In this document: one piece after another, positions 9,051 to 18,477 of the stretch
Numbering within the stretch: the first letter of the stretch is position 1
How the letters are laid out: each line of letters starts with the position of its first letter
Origin: an uncultured Eubacterium sp.
GTDB taxonomy: Bacteria; Bacillota; Clostridia; Oscillospirales; Acutalibacteraceae
DNA length: 64,000 bases
NCBI GenBank assembly: GCA_910577195.1
Contig: CAJTLP010000005.1
Location: 1-64,000, forward strand
Direction of reading: 5' to 3'
The notes under the pieces: generated by a model
What the model was told of the DNA's origin: nothing
Databases searched by the model: none
Seen by the model: only the letters and a program-made list of their open reading frames with translations
Program-made: the position numbers and the translations under genes

Positions 9051-9091
9051 AAAAACAGCGTATAACACCTTATGTGCTATACGCTGTTTTT
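9051..9091. terminator. bidirectional terminator between trkH and ppa
   Basis: AAAAACAGCGTATA pairs with TATACGCTGTTTTT, with an inner CAC/GTG extension, between convergent genes. Confidence 0.9.
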
Positions 9092-9102
9092 CTTCATTAT
9101 TT

Positions 9103-9636
9103 TTAAAGCTGGAAAATCTCAATATAGTTATCAATGCAATTCTGAATAATTTCCTCCGCCACTTCTTTAGGCTTAACCTCTGTAACGGACGTCACCTTTT
9201 CGTGCTCAAGCGTTTTATATACCTCAAAAAAATGCTTGATTTCATCAAACCTGTGGCTTGGAAGCTGATCAATATCACTGTAGCTGTTATAATTCGGATC
9301 ATTAACAGGAACTGCTATGATTTTCTCATCTTTCTTGCCGTTATCCTCCATTATAAGAACGCCGATAGGAAAGCATTCAACAATCGTCATAGGCTGAATT
9401 TTTTCGCTGCACAATACAAGAACATCCAGCGGATCATTATCGCTGGCATATGTACGCGGAATAAATCCGTAGTTTGCAGGATAATGCGTTGATGTAAAAA
9501 GTACACGGTCAAGCTTGAGCATACCTGTATCCTTATCAAGCTCATATTTATTTTTGCCGCCCTTTGAAATTTCAATTACAGCGTAAAATCTGTCTTTCTT
9601 AATTCTCTTTGGTGAAATATCATGCCATATATTCAT
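9103..9636 (-). CDS. ppa: inorganic pyrophosphatase (family I)
   Basis: Hydrolyses pyrophosphate to phosphate in the cytosol, pulling biosynthetic reactions forward. 177 residues, normal for soluble family I enzymes. The signature DNDPLDVLVL with the metal-binding aspartates is present, as are the upstream YELDKDTG, HYPANYGFIP and a second acidic motif near NDPNYN. ATG start preceded by AGGAGGAATC. Monocistronic. Confidence 0.95.
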   Translation of the reverse strand: MNIWHDISPKRIKKDRFYAVIEISKGGKNKYELDKDTGMLKLDRVLFTSTHYPANYGFIPRTYASDNDPLDVLVLCSEKIQPMTIVECFPIGVLIMEDNGKKDEKIIAVPVNDPNYNSYSDIDQLPSHRFDEIKHFFEVYKTLEHEKVTSVTEVKPKEVAEEIIQNCIDNYIEIFQL

Positions 9637-9669
9637 ATAGATTCCTCCTATAATATAATTAATTCACTG

Positions 9670-9831
9670 TTATTTAATCAATGATTTCTTATTTTTAAAA
9701 ACAGCATTATCAATAACTTTCAGCAATTTCGCGGACAATACAGTAAGTACGATTGTGCACACCCATGTTAAAACAATGAACAAAATCGGCTTTTGAGCAT
9801 CAGTAAATAAACAAAAACCATATACAAACCC
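9670..9831 (-). pseudogene. C-terminal remnant of a membrane protein, probably acyltransferase-3 type
   Basis: An open minus-strand frame of about 53 codons without a start codon follows the flippase gene in the same direction. It encodes a TM segment (PILFIVLTWVCTIVLTVL), then SAKLLKVIDNAVFKNKK and a stop. This resembles the last helix and tail of OafA-type O-acyltransferases that decorate polysaccharides; the family call is inference from a short stretch. An in-frame TAG precedes it, so it is a relic. Confidence 0.4.
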
Positions 9832-9878
9832 CTATATATTATATCATACAGCATAATACTGTATATGCAAATATAATT

Positions 9879-11423
9879 TTATTTTTTGATTCTTTTAAAG
9901 CGAAATAAAAAACCATTTAGAATATTCTTTATTCTTTTTACAACACTCTTCAGATATTTATTTTTGAAAAACACAATAACAAATACAAGATTAGATATAA
10001 CAAAGCAAACTACACCTTTAATAATAAATCCAAGAATACCCATAATCGCAATTCGATTAACCAGAAAAATAAGAAGAGCAGATACACTCACAGAAATTAA
10101 GGCTATCGCTGACATAGACAAGAAGCAGTTTGTTGGCTTTTTTTTGAAAAAATCACGAAACAGAATAATTGGCTCATACCAAATACAAGTCAGCAGCTTC
10201 GCTATTGCAGAGGCAAAAAGTACACCGGAAAGTCCAATTAATTTACCAAGAGCAATAGATAGAAAAATATTCAACACTGCACAAATAAGCATACTATATT
10301 TTGTTTTTTTGTATAAGCCGGCTGCTTCTCTGAAAACCCAAATCGGATTTGAAATGCAAGTCATAAAGAAATTAATTCCTATTGCAATTACAGTAAGGTT
10401 GTCCAGTGTAAAATCATTTCCAAGCCAAATAATAATAAATTCGTCAATCAAGGCATAAACACAGCCTGCAATTACAATGCAAAACCATGCACTGATTACT
10501 TGAAGCTCCTCAAATACTTTGTACTGTTTTTCACTTGACTCCTTTACCATCAGGTTTCCTATACTTGCTGTAATTGATTGAAAAGCCATAGATACATATC
10601 CTGATATCAAATTTACAACTGTAAAATAATTCGAATAATAGCCAACTACCACTGTACCTATCATTTTTGAAATAAGAATATTATCAGTGCTGTTAATAAG
10701 TACCCATGATAACTTATAAATAAATGCCGGTCCTAAATTGGAAAAAATATTCTTTTTTTCCTGCTTTGATAAAGAACCCTTTTGCTTTATATAAGGAAAC
10801 CTTTTGTCAACAATATGTGATGCATAGAGATTATTTCCTAACATAAAAACAATTTCCACCAATAAGTAAGCAGTATAATTTTTCAGTGTCAGCATTATAA
10901 CAATTTCTGCTAATGATGATATTATTTTCATTATCATATTGTATTTTACAACAACGTAACCTTGCTGATGTGCGTAAAGAACGGTTGTTTTATAAACAAA
11001 TAAATACGAAACAACAGTTAATGCAAGAGTTAATAAGTAATAAAGATACAAATGGTCAATTTCTCTTTCCAAATTAACTATATACTTCAAAAAAGGAATC
11101 AGGGACAATCCAATAAGTGCCACAGCCGCTGCAATAATCAAATAAACTTTTCTGTAAAAATGATTTAACGCGGCTATTTTTTTAAAATCGTTTTCCGCCA
11201 CAGGCTTATAATAGCTGTAAGTCATAGTCGTAGAAAAGCCCAAATCGGCTAATGCGAGCATTGATAACACATCGGAGAACAATCCGCTGATGCCGCGCAT
11301 TTCAACGCCAAATACTCTGATAAAAACCGTCCTTAAAGCAAATGTCAGCACCAAATTAAAAGTTTTCTGTACAAAGGTTGATATTAAATTTTTACTTGAT
11401 TTTAAACTTCTGCTATCGTCCAA
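9879..11423 (-). CDS. Wzx-type oligosaccharide flippase
   Basis: 514-residue polytopic membrane protein of the MATE-like flippase superfamily, with about 12-14 hydrophobic segments. The N-terminus (KNLISTFVQKTFNLVLTF, then RTVFIRVFGVEMRGISGL) is typical of exopolysaccharide flippases. It should move the lipid-linked repeat unit across the membrane before polymerisation. It uses TTG at 11423 with AAGGAA upstream, 2 bp after the preceding gene's stop. It is the last intact gene of the polysaccharide operon. Confidence 0.88.
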   Translation of the reverse strand: MDDSRSLKSSKNLISTFVQKTFNLVLTFALRTVFIRVFGVEMRGISGLFSDVLSMLALADLGFSTTMTYSYYKPVAENDFKKIAALNHFYRKVYLIIAAAVALIGLSLIPFLKYIVNLEREIDHLYLYYLLTLALTVVSYLFVYKTTVLYAHQQGYVVVKYNMIMKIISSLAEIVIMLTLKNYTAYLLVEIVFMLGNNLYASHIVDKRFPYIKQKGSLSKQEKKNIFSNLGPAFIYKLSWVLINSTDNILISKMIGTVVVGYYSNYFTVVNLISGYVSMAFQSITASIGNLMVKESSEKQYKVFEELQVISAWFCIVIAGCVYALIDEFIIIWLGNDFTLDNLTVIAIGINFFMTCISNPIWVFREAAGLYKKTKYSMLICAVLNIFLSIALGKLIGLSGVLFASAIAKLLTCIWYEPIILFRDFFKKKPTNCFLSMSAIALISVSVSALLIFLVNRIAIMGILGFIIKGVVCFVISNLVFVIVFFKNKYLKSVVKRIKNILNGFLFRFKRIKK

Positions 11424-11425
11424 AA

Positions 11426-12385
11426 TTACAATTCCTTTTCAAAGTATATTTTAAGCAATAATTTGTACGCTTTTCTGAAATAACGTGCAGTCAATAATTT
11501 TAACTTTAATTTTTTATTCAAATCAATTTTCTTTAAAAGATTAAAGGACTGCTTAAGCTCGGTGTTCAACTGAGAATATTCACTGCCGTAGCTCCCTGAC
11601 TTGACGCACAAACCTATAGCATCAAGCACCCAGTTGGCATAGGCAGTTGCCGCAGCAATGTAGGCAGTACCATTTAATTCCCTTTCAAAAATCATCTTAT
11701 GAATACTGATATTGTGAATCCAAGCACTAATATTATTCTGTAAATTGGTCACACTGTCATTGCGGATTAAATAATTATATTTTGAGCAACTGCAAAGCAT
11801 AATTTTACGTGAATTTTTAATCACCTGATAATTAAACAAATGATCCTCACCTATGGCAATATTAAGAGGAAAATGAACATCACCGATAACAGAACGTCTA
11901 TACAGCTTGCACCAACAATTACTGTTTATTGAATTATCCAACAGCAAATCATTAAGAAAATCTGCACTGCTTTTTACTACCGTTTCTCCGCTGTTTGCAA
12001 TTTCTTCAACTGTTTCATTCTCATAAATTTTTCTGTATGTGCATCTAACAATATCAATTGCATCATCAAATCCGGAAAGAAGATAAGAATACATATCTCT
12101 GTCAGGATAATCATCCCCATCAACAAAACCGATATAGTCACCTGTTGCGGCATCAAGACCTGCATTTCTGGCTGAGGATACACCACCGTTTTCTTTATGT
12201 ATTACCTTTATCCGGCTGTCCCTTGCCGCCCAATTATCACATATTTCAGGACAATTATCAGGTGAGCCGTCATCTACAAGTATGATTTCAAGATTATTAT
12301 AGGTCTGATTTACTATACTTTCTATACATCTGTCAAGATAATCTTCGACATTATATACAGGCACAATGACACTGATTTTCTCCAT
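11426..12385 (-). CDS. family 2 glycosyltransferase
   Basis: 319 residues. The GT-A domain at about 1-110 has SVIVPVYNVEDYLDRCI, LVDDGSPDNCPEICD, NGGVSSARNAGLDAATGDYI and FVDGDDY (the metal-binding DxD equivalent). The C-terminal half is mostly helical and specific to this copy. Adds one sugar to the lipid-linked exopolysaccharide repeat at the cytoplasmic face; donor and acceptor cannot be read from sequence. Start ATG with GGTGAG upstream. The first 100 residues are very similar to those of the neighbouring GT2 genes. Confidence 0.88.
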   Translation of the reverse strand: MEKISVIVPVYNVEDYLDRCIESIVNQTYNNLEIILVDDGSPDNCPEICDNWAARDSRIKVIHKENGGVSSARNAGLDAATGDYIGFVDGDDYPDRDMYSYLLSGFDDAIDIVRCTYRKIYENETVEEIANSGETVVKSSADFLNDLLLDNSINSNCWCKLYRRSVIGDVHFPLNIAIGEDHLFNYQVIKNSRKIMLCSCSKYNYLIRNDSVTNLQNNISAWIHNISIHKMIFERELNGTAYIAAATAYANWVLDAIGLCVKSGSYGSEYSQLNTELKQSFNLLKKIDLNKKLKLKLLTARYFRKAYKLLLKIYFEKEL

Positions 12386-12404
12386 ATTCTCACCGCTGAT
12401 AAAT

Positions 12405-13388
12405 TTAGTCTTTATTATTATAAATTCTGATTAAAATTTTATATATACCGGGCATAAGCCACAGCAATAATGTTTTTAATTTCGTTGCCTTTGAATACAG
12501 GCCGCTGTGAAAGATTGCTTTTCTGTGCCTGACAATTCTTTGTCTGATCATTCTGAATTTATCAGTGCAGCTGTTTGATGTAATCATTTGCCGAATGGTG
12601 CGAAAGCTCTTTAAAACATCACCCTTTATACAATACTGCAGAACATTATTATCATTTGCTGCCATATCAAAAATGATATCCATAACCTTATGCTCGTCAA
12701 AGCGTGATGAACTGAATTCCTGATGAGAGGCAGAATCACTATTGTTCACGTAATGATATCTGGGAACATTCTGAATTACAGCCTTATTTATATTCCTTGC
12801 TACAGCAAAATTAAACAGTGTATCCTCTGCATATTTCAATGATTCATCATAGCGAATACCACTTATAACCTCTGCCTTAAAAATCTTATTGCAGGGACTG
12901 ACCGGAAGAATACCAGCTGCTTCGCCGACACTGCAGAGCAGTTGCATATTATCCATAACAACAATCGGTGCCTCGAAGCTATCCCACACCTCAACAGAAC
13001 CGTCAGCATTTTCCCGGACAATTCCGCACTGTGCCATATCTGTATTATGCTCACGCATCTGAGAAAGCATAATTTCATACATATCAGAATCAAGATAATC
13101 ATCGCTGTCAACAAAGGCAATAAAATCACCTGCTGCAGCATCAAGTCCTGCATTTCGTGCTGACGATACACCGCCGTTTTCCTTATGTATAACCTTAATA
13201 CGGCCATCCTTTTCTGCCCAGATATCACAAAGCTCCGGGCAGTGATCAGGTGAACCGTCATCAACAAGAATGATTTCCAAATTTTTATAAGTCTGATTTA
13301 CTATGCTTTTAATGCATTCATCCAGATATTCTTCGACATTATATATAGGAACAATAACCGATAATTTTTCCCTACAAAAATCTGTCAC
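12405..13388 (-). CDS. family 2 glycosyltransferase
   Basis: 327 residues. N-terminal GT-A domain: SVIVPIYNVEEYLDECI, LVDDGSPDHCPELCD, GGVSSARNAGLDAAAGDFI and FVDSDDYLDSD. The C-terminal part is unlike that of the neighbouring paralogues. The start is GTG at 13388, 3 bp after the upstream stop and preceded by a G-rich ribosome binding site (GGGGG). Donor and linkage unknown. Confidence 0.88.
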   Translation of the reverse strand: MTDFCREKLSVIVPIYNVEEYLDECIKSIVNQTYKNLEIILVDDGSPDHCPELCDIWAEKDGRIKVIHKENGGVSSARNAGLDAAAGDFIAFVDSDDYLDSDMYEIMLSQMREHNTDMAQCGIVRENADGSVEVWDSFEAPIVVMDNMQLLCSVGEAAGILPVSPCNKIFKAEVISGIRYDESLKYAEDTLFNFAVARNINKAVIQNVPRYHYVNNSDSASHQEFSSSRFDEHKVMDIIFDMAANDNNVLQYCIKGDVLKSFRTIRQMITSNSCTDKFRMIRQRIVRHRKAIFHSGLYSKATKLKTLLLWLMPGIYKILIRIYNNKD

Positions 13389-13391
13389 GGT

Positions 13392-14381
13392 TTAATACCC
13401 CCTGATTCCTCTTCTGATTAAAATCGTTTGGTCGTAAATTTTCGGTGCGTATTGAAGAAGAAACACACCGAATCTATGCCTGAAGCAATAAACATCACGG
13501 TATTTTTTATCAAATATATATTTTTTATATTTGAGTATATCCTTGCGCAGAACCTGATATCGGTCAAGACACTTCTGATTTCTGATAACACTGTTAATCA
13601 GAAACATATCATTCTTCACCTTATTGGCAATGACATAAGGATAAGCATCTGAATTCTTATCAAAATCATCATCAATGATTTTATAAGCAAGCATTGAATC
13701 GTCAATTAGAGAATAGGTTATACAGCCTGCAATGGCCGACTCCTCGTGACGGAAATAATTGTATTTTATTTTATTTGAAACGATTAATTTATTTGTATTT
13801 TTATATAAAAAATAGTTATACATTGCATCTTCACTGAATGATAAACGTTCTGATAATGCAGGAACATATTCAAATAGCTCTCTTGCATAAATCTTATTGC
13901 ACATAGACCAGAGGCAGTCCGCATTCATATATTTGATAATCTCTTTAAAATCATAAATTTTCAAAAGCTCTGGGTTATTATCTTCAAATGAAACTGCAGT
14001 ATCCTTTATATCCACATCTCTGAACGCTGCACAAGCTACCTGTGCATTATACGCATCAGCAAGCGTAATAAGATAGGCATACATATCCTTTTCAATCCAG
14101 TCGTCTGCATCCACAAAGCCTACATATGCACCGTCTGCTTTATTTATGCCGGCAGTCCTTGCTGAGGCTGCACCGCCGTTTTCCTTATGAATAACAGTTA
14201 TACGGCTATCCTTTTCTGCCCAGCTATCACAAAGCTGAGGACAGTTATCCGGTAAGCCGTCGTCAACCAGAATAATTTCAAGGTTTTTATAAGTCTGACT
14301 GACGATACTCTCAACGCATCTATCAAGATATTTTTCTGCCTTATAGACAGGAACAATTACACTAATCAGCTTATTTTCCAC
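13392..14381 (-). CDS. family 2 glycosyltransferase
   Basis: 329 residues. SVIVPVYKAEKYLDRCV, LVDDGLPDNCPQLCD, GGAASARTAGINKADGAYV and FVDADDWIEKD mark the GT-A catalytic domain. The usual DDGSPD is DDGLPD here. GTG start at 14381 overlaps the TAG of the upstream gene by one base (TAGTG), with GGAGG upstream, indicating translational coupling. Confidence 0.88.
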   Translation of the reverse strand: MENKLISVIVPVYKAEKYLDRCVESIVSQTYKNLEIILVDDGLPDNCPQLCDSWAEKDSRITVIHKENGGAASARTAGINKADGAYVGFVDADDWIEKDMYAYLITLADAYNAQVACAAFRDVDIKDTAVSFEDNNPELLKIYDFKEIIKYMNADCLWSMCNKIYARELFEYVPALSERLSFSEDAMYNYFLYKNTNKLIVSNKIKYNYFRHEESAIAGCITYSLIDDSMLAYKIIDDDFDKNSDAYPYVIANKVKNDMFLINSVIRNQKCLDRYQVLRKDILKYKKYIFDKKYRDVYCFRHRFGVFLLQYAPKIYDQTILIRRGIRGY

Positions 14382-15394
14382 TATAAAAACCTCCGTAAAA
14401 GCACGGAATAGACATACAACAGCACGGGACTTTTCATTGAAATGAATTTTGCAATAAGCTGCGTATGCTTTGGAAGACGTGAATATTCAACACTTTTAGC
14501 CGCACGCACAACATTTTCATTATCTAAAAATGTTTTAAAGGTACTGATTTTCTGAGAAACAGATTTTTTATTATCCGGATTAGCCTCATTTCTGATAACC
14601 AGATTCACAAGATAAAGAAGATAATAATTCAGCTGAGATGAGAAATTATATTTGTCCTCATCAAAGGCTTTTTTGAGAATATCATACGGAATCAAAATTG
14701 TATCTTCCATATTGATATCATACGCTTTTGTAATGGATTCATTATTCATTCTGTAATGATAAAGAAACTTGTCCACATAAGCAACGTTCTCCGCCTCCAG
14801 CAGACAAGGATAAACAAAGGCAGCGTCCTCACCCATTTTGATTTTTGTCGTTACAGTATATAAATTGTTTTCCAAAAGTGCTTTTTTAAACACTTTGCTC
14901 CAACAGCATGGATTCACGCCAAAGCTGTAAAACTTATCCTTAAAAAGCATTGTAGGATAAATCTCTCGTTCCATATCCGCCTTGCGAAAAAAAGGCTTTG
15001 AAAGCTGCTGACTGCTCAGTCCCTCTTTTTCAGGATAAGAAAAATAGAATTCACTCAGCACCATATCCGGATGATACATTTCAATGGAGCTTGCAAAATG
15101 CGCATATATATCAGGCTCTATCCAATCATCTCCGTCCACAAAGCCGATATACTCACCTGTGGCAGCCTTCAGCCCTGCCTGACGTGCTGACATCAGTCCG
15201 CCGTTTTCTTTATGAATAACCTTTACTCTGCTGTCCTTTTTTGCGTAATCGTCGCAAATCTGAGGGCAATTGTCAGGAGAGCCGTCATCAACAAGAACAA
15301 TCTCAATATCCTCATAAGTCTGATTGATTATACTGTCAACACACTGCCTTATATATTTTTCAACTTTATATATAGGAACAATAATACTAATCAT
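14381..15394 (-). CDS. family 2 glycosyltransferase
   Basis: About 337 residues. SIIVPIYKVEKYIRQCV, LVDDGSPDNCPQICDDYA, GGLMSARQAGLKAATGEYI and FVDGDDWIEPD. The start was set to the ATG at 15394 (MISIIVPIY), which has GGAGAA upstream; a longer open frame only adds unrelated residues. It overlaps the end of the upstream GT4 gene by 8 bp. Confidence 0.88.
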   Translation of the reverse strand: MISIIVPIYKVEKYIRQCVDSIINQTYEDIEIVLVDDGSPDNCPQICDDYAKKDSRVKVIHKENGGLMSARQAGLKAATGEYIGFVDGDDWIEPDIYAHFASSIEMYHPDMVLSEFYFSYPEKEGLSSQQLSKPFFRKADMEREIYPTMLFKDKFYSFGVNPCCWSKVFKKALLENNLYTVTTKIKMGEDAAFVYPCLLEAENVAYVDKFLYHYRMNNESITKAYDINMEDTILIPYDILKKAFDEDKYNFSSQLNYYLLYLVNLVIRNEANPDNKKSVSQKISTFKTFLDNENVVRAAKSVEYSRLPKHTQLIAKFISMKSPVLLYVYSVLLRRFL

Positions 15395-16508
15395 TGCAAT
15401 TCTCCGTATTATATATTGCATCAAGCATTTTTGCTGATGATGAGATATCATAAACACTTTTCAAATTATCTGTTGCAATATCTTCTCTTTTTATTTTTAA
15501 TAGCTCAAAGGCCTTATCAGACCAAACCTCAGCAGAATTTTCAAGTGACATAAAATCAACATTTTCATTAAATTTCACATCAGATGTAACTGTATCTGAT
15601 ATCAGGCATGGAAGCTTTGATGCCTGAGCCTCAATAAGCGATACGGGAAGAGCCTCAAAAAGTGATGGAAAAATCATAATATCCATTGCCTGCAAAAGCT
15701 GTGATATATCTGTCCTCTGACCTGCAAAAATCACTTTATCAGCAATTCCCAGTGCTTTTACCTTTTCTTCAACAACATCTCTGTCGACCTCTTCACCGAC
15801 TAATATAAGACGCATATTGGGATTTCTCTCAAGCATCTTTGAAAATACTTCAACAAGAAATGTCTGATTTTTTATGTAATAAATCGTACCGATATGGCCT
15901 ACCAATATTTCATTATCAGCTATTTTAAGCTCTTCTCTTTTCGCCTTTCGGATATCGGCATTATATTCAAAAAGCTGTGTGTCAATTCCGTTTGAAAGGA
16001 ACTTTCCGTTTTTTGAATACTCCTTTTCGCCATACAGATAATTGCCTGCTGCAACAGAACAGGCAAGCTTATCGGTTGCATAACGGTTAATCCACCTCTG
16101 CATAAATGTACGGTAAACCTTAAATGGTAAGGTTTCAGCTCTGTTGAGACGGATTGCGTGTGAATGTGAAACTCGTTTTTTAATACCGCTTTTTTGTGCC
16201 GCACGCATCACAAGTCCGTTATAGAACATTACGTGGGAATGAACCACATCATATTGTTCATTCGCCATAACCTGCTTTATGTGCTTATACTTTCCGACAT
16301 AGCCTTTTATTTCTTCAGGTCTGATGATTATCTTTGCATTTTCCGACTGTGCGGTTTTTAATAATTCAGGGTCCTGCTCAGCATCAATTTTCTGAAGATA
16401 GTAGGTAAAATTATATTCACTCTGAGGAAGATGAGAGGCAAGATTTACTGCAACCTTTTCAACCCCTCCGGGTCTGAGTGACTGAATAACAATTAAAACA
16501 TTTTTCAA
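15387..16508 (-). CDS. family 4 glycosyltransferase
   Basis: About 373 residues, two Rossmann-like halves (GT-B fold). N-terminus KNVLIVIQSLRPGGVEKVAVNLA, typical of GT4; donor-binding region VGHIGTIYYIKNQTFLVEVF; C-terminal DIMIFPSLFEALPVSLIEAQASKLP contains the conserved E-x7-E pattern. A retaining transferase, probably extending the lipid-linked repeat. The start is probably TTG at 16508 after a G-rich site (about 16514-16519); TTG at 16523 would add five residues. Confidence 0.87.
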   Translation of the reverse strand: MKNVLIVIQSLRPGGVEKVAVNLASHLPQSEYNFTYYLQKIDAEQDPELLKTAQSENAKIIIRPEEIKGYVGKYKHIKQVMANEQYDVVHSHVMFYNGLVMRAAQKSGIKKRVSHSHAIRLNRAETLPFKVYRTFMQRWINRYATDKLACSVAAGNYLYGEKEYSKNGKFLSNGIDTQLFEYNADIRKAKREELKIADNEILVGHIGTIYYIKNQTFLVEVFSKMLERNPNMRLILVGEEVDRDVVEEKVKALGIADKVIFAGQRTDISQLLQAMDIMIFPSLFEALPVSLIEAQASKLPCLISDTVTSDVKFNENVDFMSLENSAEVWSDKAFELLKIKREDIATDNLKSVYDISSSAKMLDAIYNTENCND

Positions 16509-16524
16509 TGAATGATCCCCCAAA

Positions 16525-17511
16525 TCAGTTCAGTGCATTCCTTGCCAAATTAACAGCACCGGCGGTAATGCGAAACCCAAACAGCTTAAGAAAGTATTTT
16601 ACAAGTCTGACCTTTTTCCAATAACCGCAGCTGAGTATATGTTTAAACGGTTTCATTTTTTCTATTGCAGAATTTTTATCTGCTTTACTCATTCTGCCGA
16701 TTATGATAATACCTGTTGAATAGATAAAAGCGAGATAATTCAGGATATCCGCTCTGATTACATCACTGTATGTATCAGCAAGATTTTCCCACTTGTCTAT
16801 TGTATATACCGTACCGTTAATAAGCTTCATACTCGCACCCGAGCTCACGGTACTGCCCTGTCCTTTTCTGTAAATATAAAAAGGCTCATTTACAGCACTG
16901 ATTGAACTGCAGTTGCCAAACAGACTGAGCACCCAATCATAGTCCTCCGCCTGTATTCCCTCTTTAAATCTCAGGTTTATTTTATTGATTAAAGATGATT
17001 TTACGGCAAATACTGTAGGTCCGCCGGGCAAAAGCTTGTTAGAAAACAAATAGTGCAGTGATTTTTCAATATCATTTTGGGCAAGCAGCTCCAAATCATA
17101 ATCACATCGTGTAATCTTTTTCTCACCGGTTACAGTGTTCCAGTCCGTACAGCCGAACATTAAAATATCACTGTGATTTTCACTTATATTTTTACTGAGA
17201 ATATGCAGTGCATCTTTGTTATCCCAGTAATCATCACTGTCAAGGAAAATAATATACTCGCCTGACGCATAATCAAGTCCTGTATTTCTTGCTTTTGAGG
17301 CACCGCCGTTTTTGGTATGTATGGCTTTCACCCGGCTGTCTGAAGATGAAAATCGGTCACACATTGCCGGAGAATCATCCACAGAGCCGTCGTCAATAAG
17401 CAGTAATTCAAAATCAGTATAGCTCTGACTCAGCACACTGCTCACACATTCATCAAGATATTCCTGTGCATTATATACAGGAACGATAATAGAAAATTCA
17501 GGACTGCTCAT
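16525..17511 (-). CDS. family 2 glycosyltransferase
   Basis: About 328 residues. FSIIVPVYNAQEYLDECV, LIDDGSVDDSPAMCDRF, NGGASKARNTGLDYASGEYI and FLDSDDYWDNKD. It is more divergent from the other five GT2 enzymes in the operon, both in the catalytic domain and the C-terminus, so it is not part of the recent duplication group. Start ATG at 17511 behind GAGGTG, just after the preceding stop. Confidence 0.87.
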   Translation of the reverse strand: MSSPEFSIIVPVYNAQEYLDECVSSVLSQSYTDFELLLIDDGSVDDSPAMCDRFSSSDSRVKAIHTKNGGASKARNTGLDYASGEYIIFLDSDDYWDNKDALHILSKNISENHSDILMFGCTDWNTVTGEKKITRCDYDLELLAQNDIEKSLHYLFSNKLLPGGPTVFAVKSSLINKINLRFKEGIQAEDYDWVLSLFGNCSSISAVNEPFYIYRKGQGSTVSSGASMKLINGTVYTIDKWENLADTYSDVIRADILNYLAFIYSTGIIIIGRMSKADKNSAIEKMKPFKHILSCGYWKKVRLVKYFLKLFGFRITAGAVNLARNALN

Positions 17512-17519
17512 AACGCACC

Positions 17520-18473
17520 TCAAAATTTAAGTTTTTTAATTAACATATTATAAAGCTTTGGACTCAGCATCAAAATAAATGTTTTCAGCTTACACTTCAT
17601 ATCAAAAATACTGCTCTTAAAAATAGCACTCTTAGAAGAAAGTATACTCTCTTTTATTTCATCATATCTGTCAAGGCAGGCATGATTCCTTATCATCTGA
17701 CTAAGTGCAATAAACTCGGATGTTACACAGCTCTTAAGTGCATATGGCTTAAGTGATTCATCAGCAATATCATTCAATATGATACCCCTCGCCTTCACAG
17801 CGTCAAGATTGGAATAATCAAATTTTGATGCTGTTGCACTGCCCTCATTAACATTATAATGATATTTCACTGCATCTGAAACAACCATTTTATCGGCATT
17901 TTTCATAACATAATAATTAAAGACCATATCCTCTGAATAGGAAAGATGAGGCATATAGGCATCGCCAATCGTTTCTCTTCTATAAAGCTTATTCCACAAA
18001 AAGCCATAGGCATATTCACCTGAAACAATATTCTGCATAAATGTATCAGATTGTAAAATAGTGATATTGTTACAATTTTTCTCAGGCATATCATCATTAT
18101 GACAATAGGAGCACATGGATATATCAGCATTCTCCTTTATCATATTATCAGAAAGAAGCTCAAGCATATCAGTCTCTATATAATCATCACTGTCAACAAA
18201 GGCAATAAGTTCACCGTTTGAATTGGATATACCGATATTTCTTGCATTGGCAACGCCCTTATTCTCAATATGAAAAGTCTTTATTCTGCTGTCACGCTTT
18301 GCCCAGTCATCACAGATTTTGGGGCAGTTATCCGGTGAATCATCATCAATTAAAATGATTTCAAGATTTTTATAGGTCTGATGAACAACGCTGTTCAGAC
18401 AGCGTTCTATATATTTTTCTGTTTTATATACAGGAATAATTACGCTTATCATACCATTTATCAATATACTCAC
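17520..18473 (-). CDS. family 2 glycosyltransferase
   Basis: 317 residues. SVIIPVYKTEKYIERCL, LIDDDSPDNCPKICDDWA, GVANARNIGISNSNGELI and FVDSDDYIETD. Overall similar to the four downstream paralogues. Start is uncertain: GTG at 18473 (adjacent to the EpsG stop) or ATG at 18452 (MISVIIPVY); neither has a strong ribosome binding site. Confidence 0.87.
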   Translation of the reverse strand: MSILINGMISVIIPVYKTEKYIERCLNSVVHQTYKNLEIILIDDDSPDNCPKICDDWAKRDSRIKTFHIENKGVANARNIGISNSNGELIAFVDSDDYIETDMLELLSDNMIKENADISMCSYCHNDDMPEKNCNNITILQSDTFMQNIVSGEYAYGFLWNKLYRRETIGDAYMPHLSYSEDMVFNYYVMKNADKMVVSDAVKYHYNVNEGSATASKFDYSNLDAVKARGIILNDIADESLKPYALKSCVTSEFIALSQMIRNHACLDRYDEIKESILSSKSAIFKSSIFDMKCKLKTFILMLSPKLYNMLIKKLKF

Positions 18474-18477
18474 CCCA

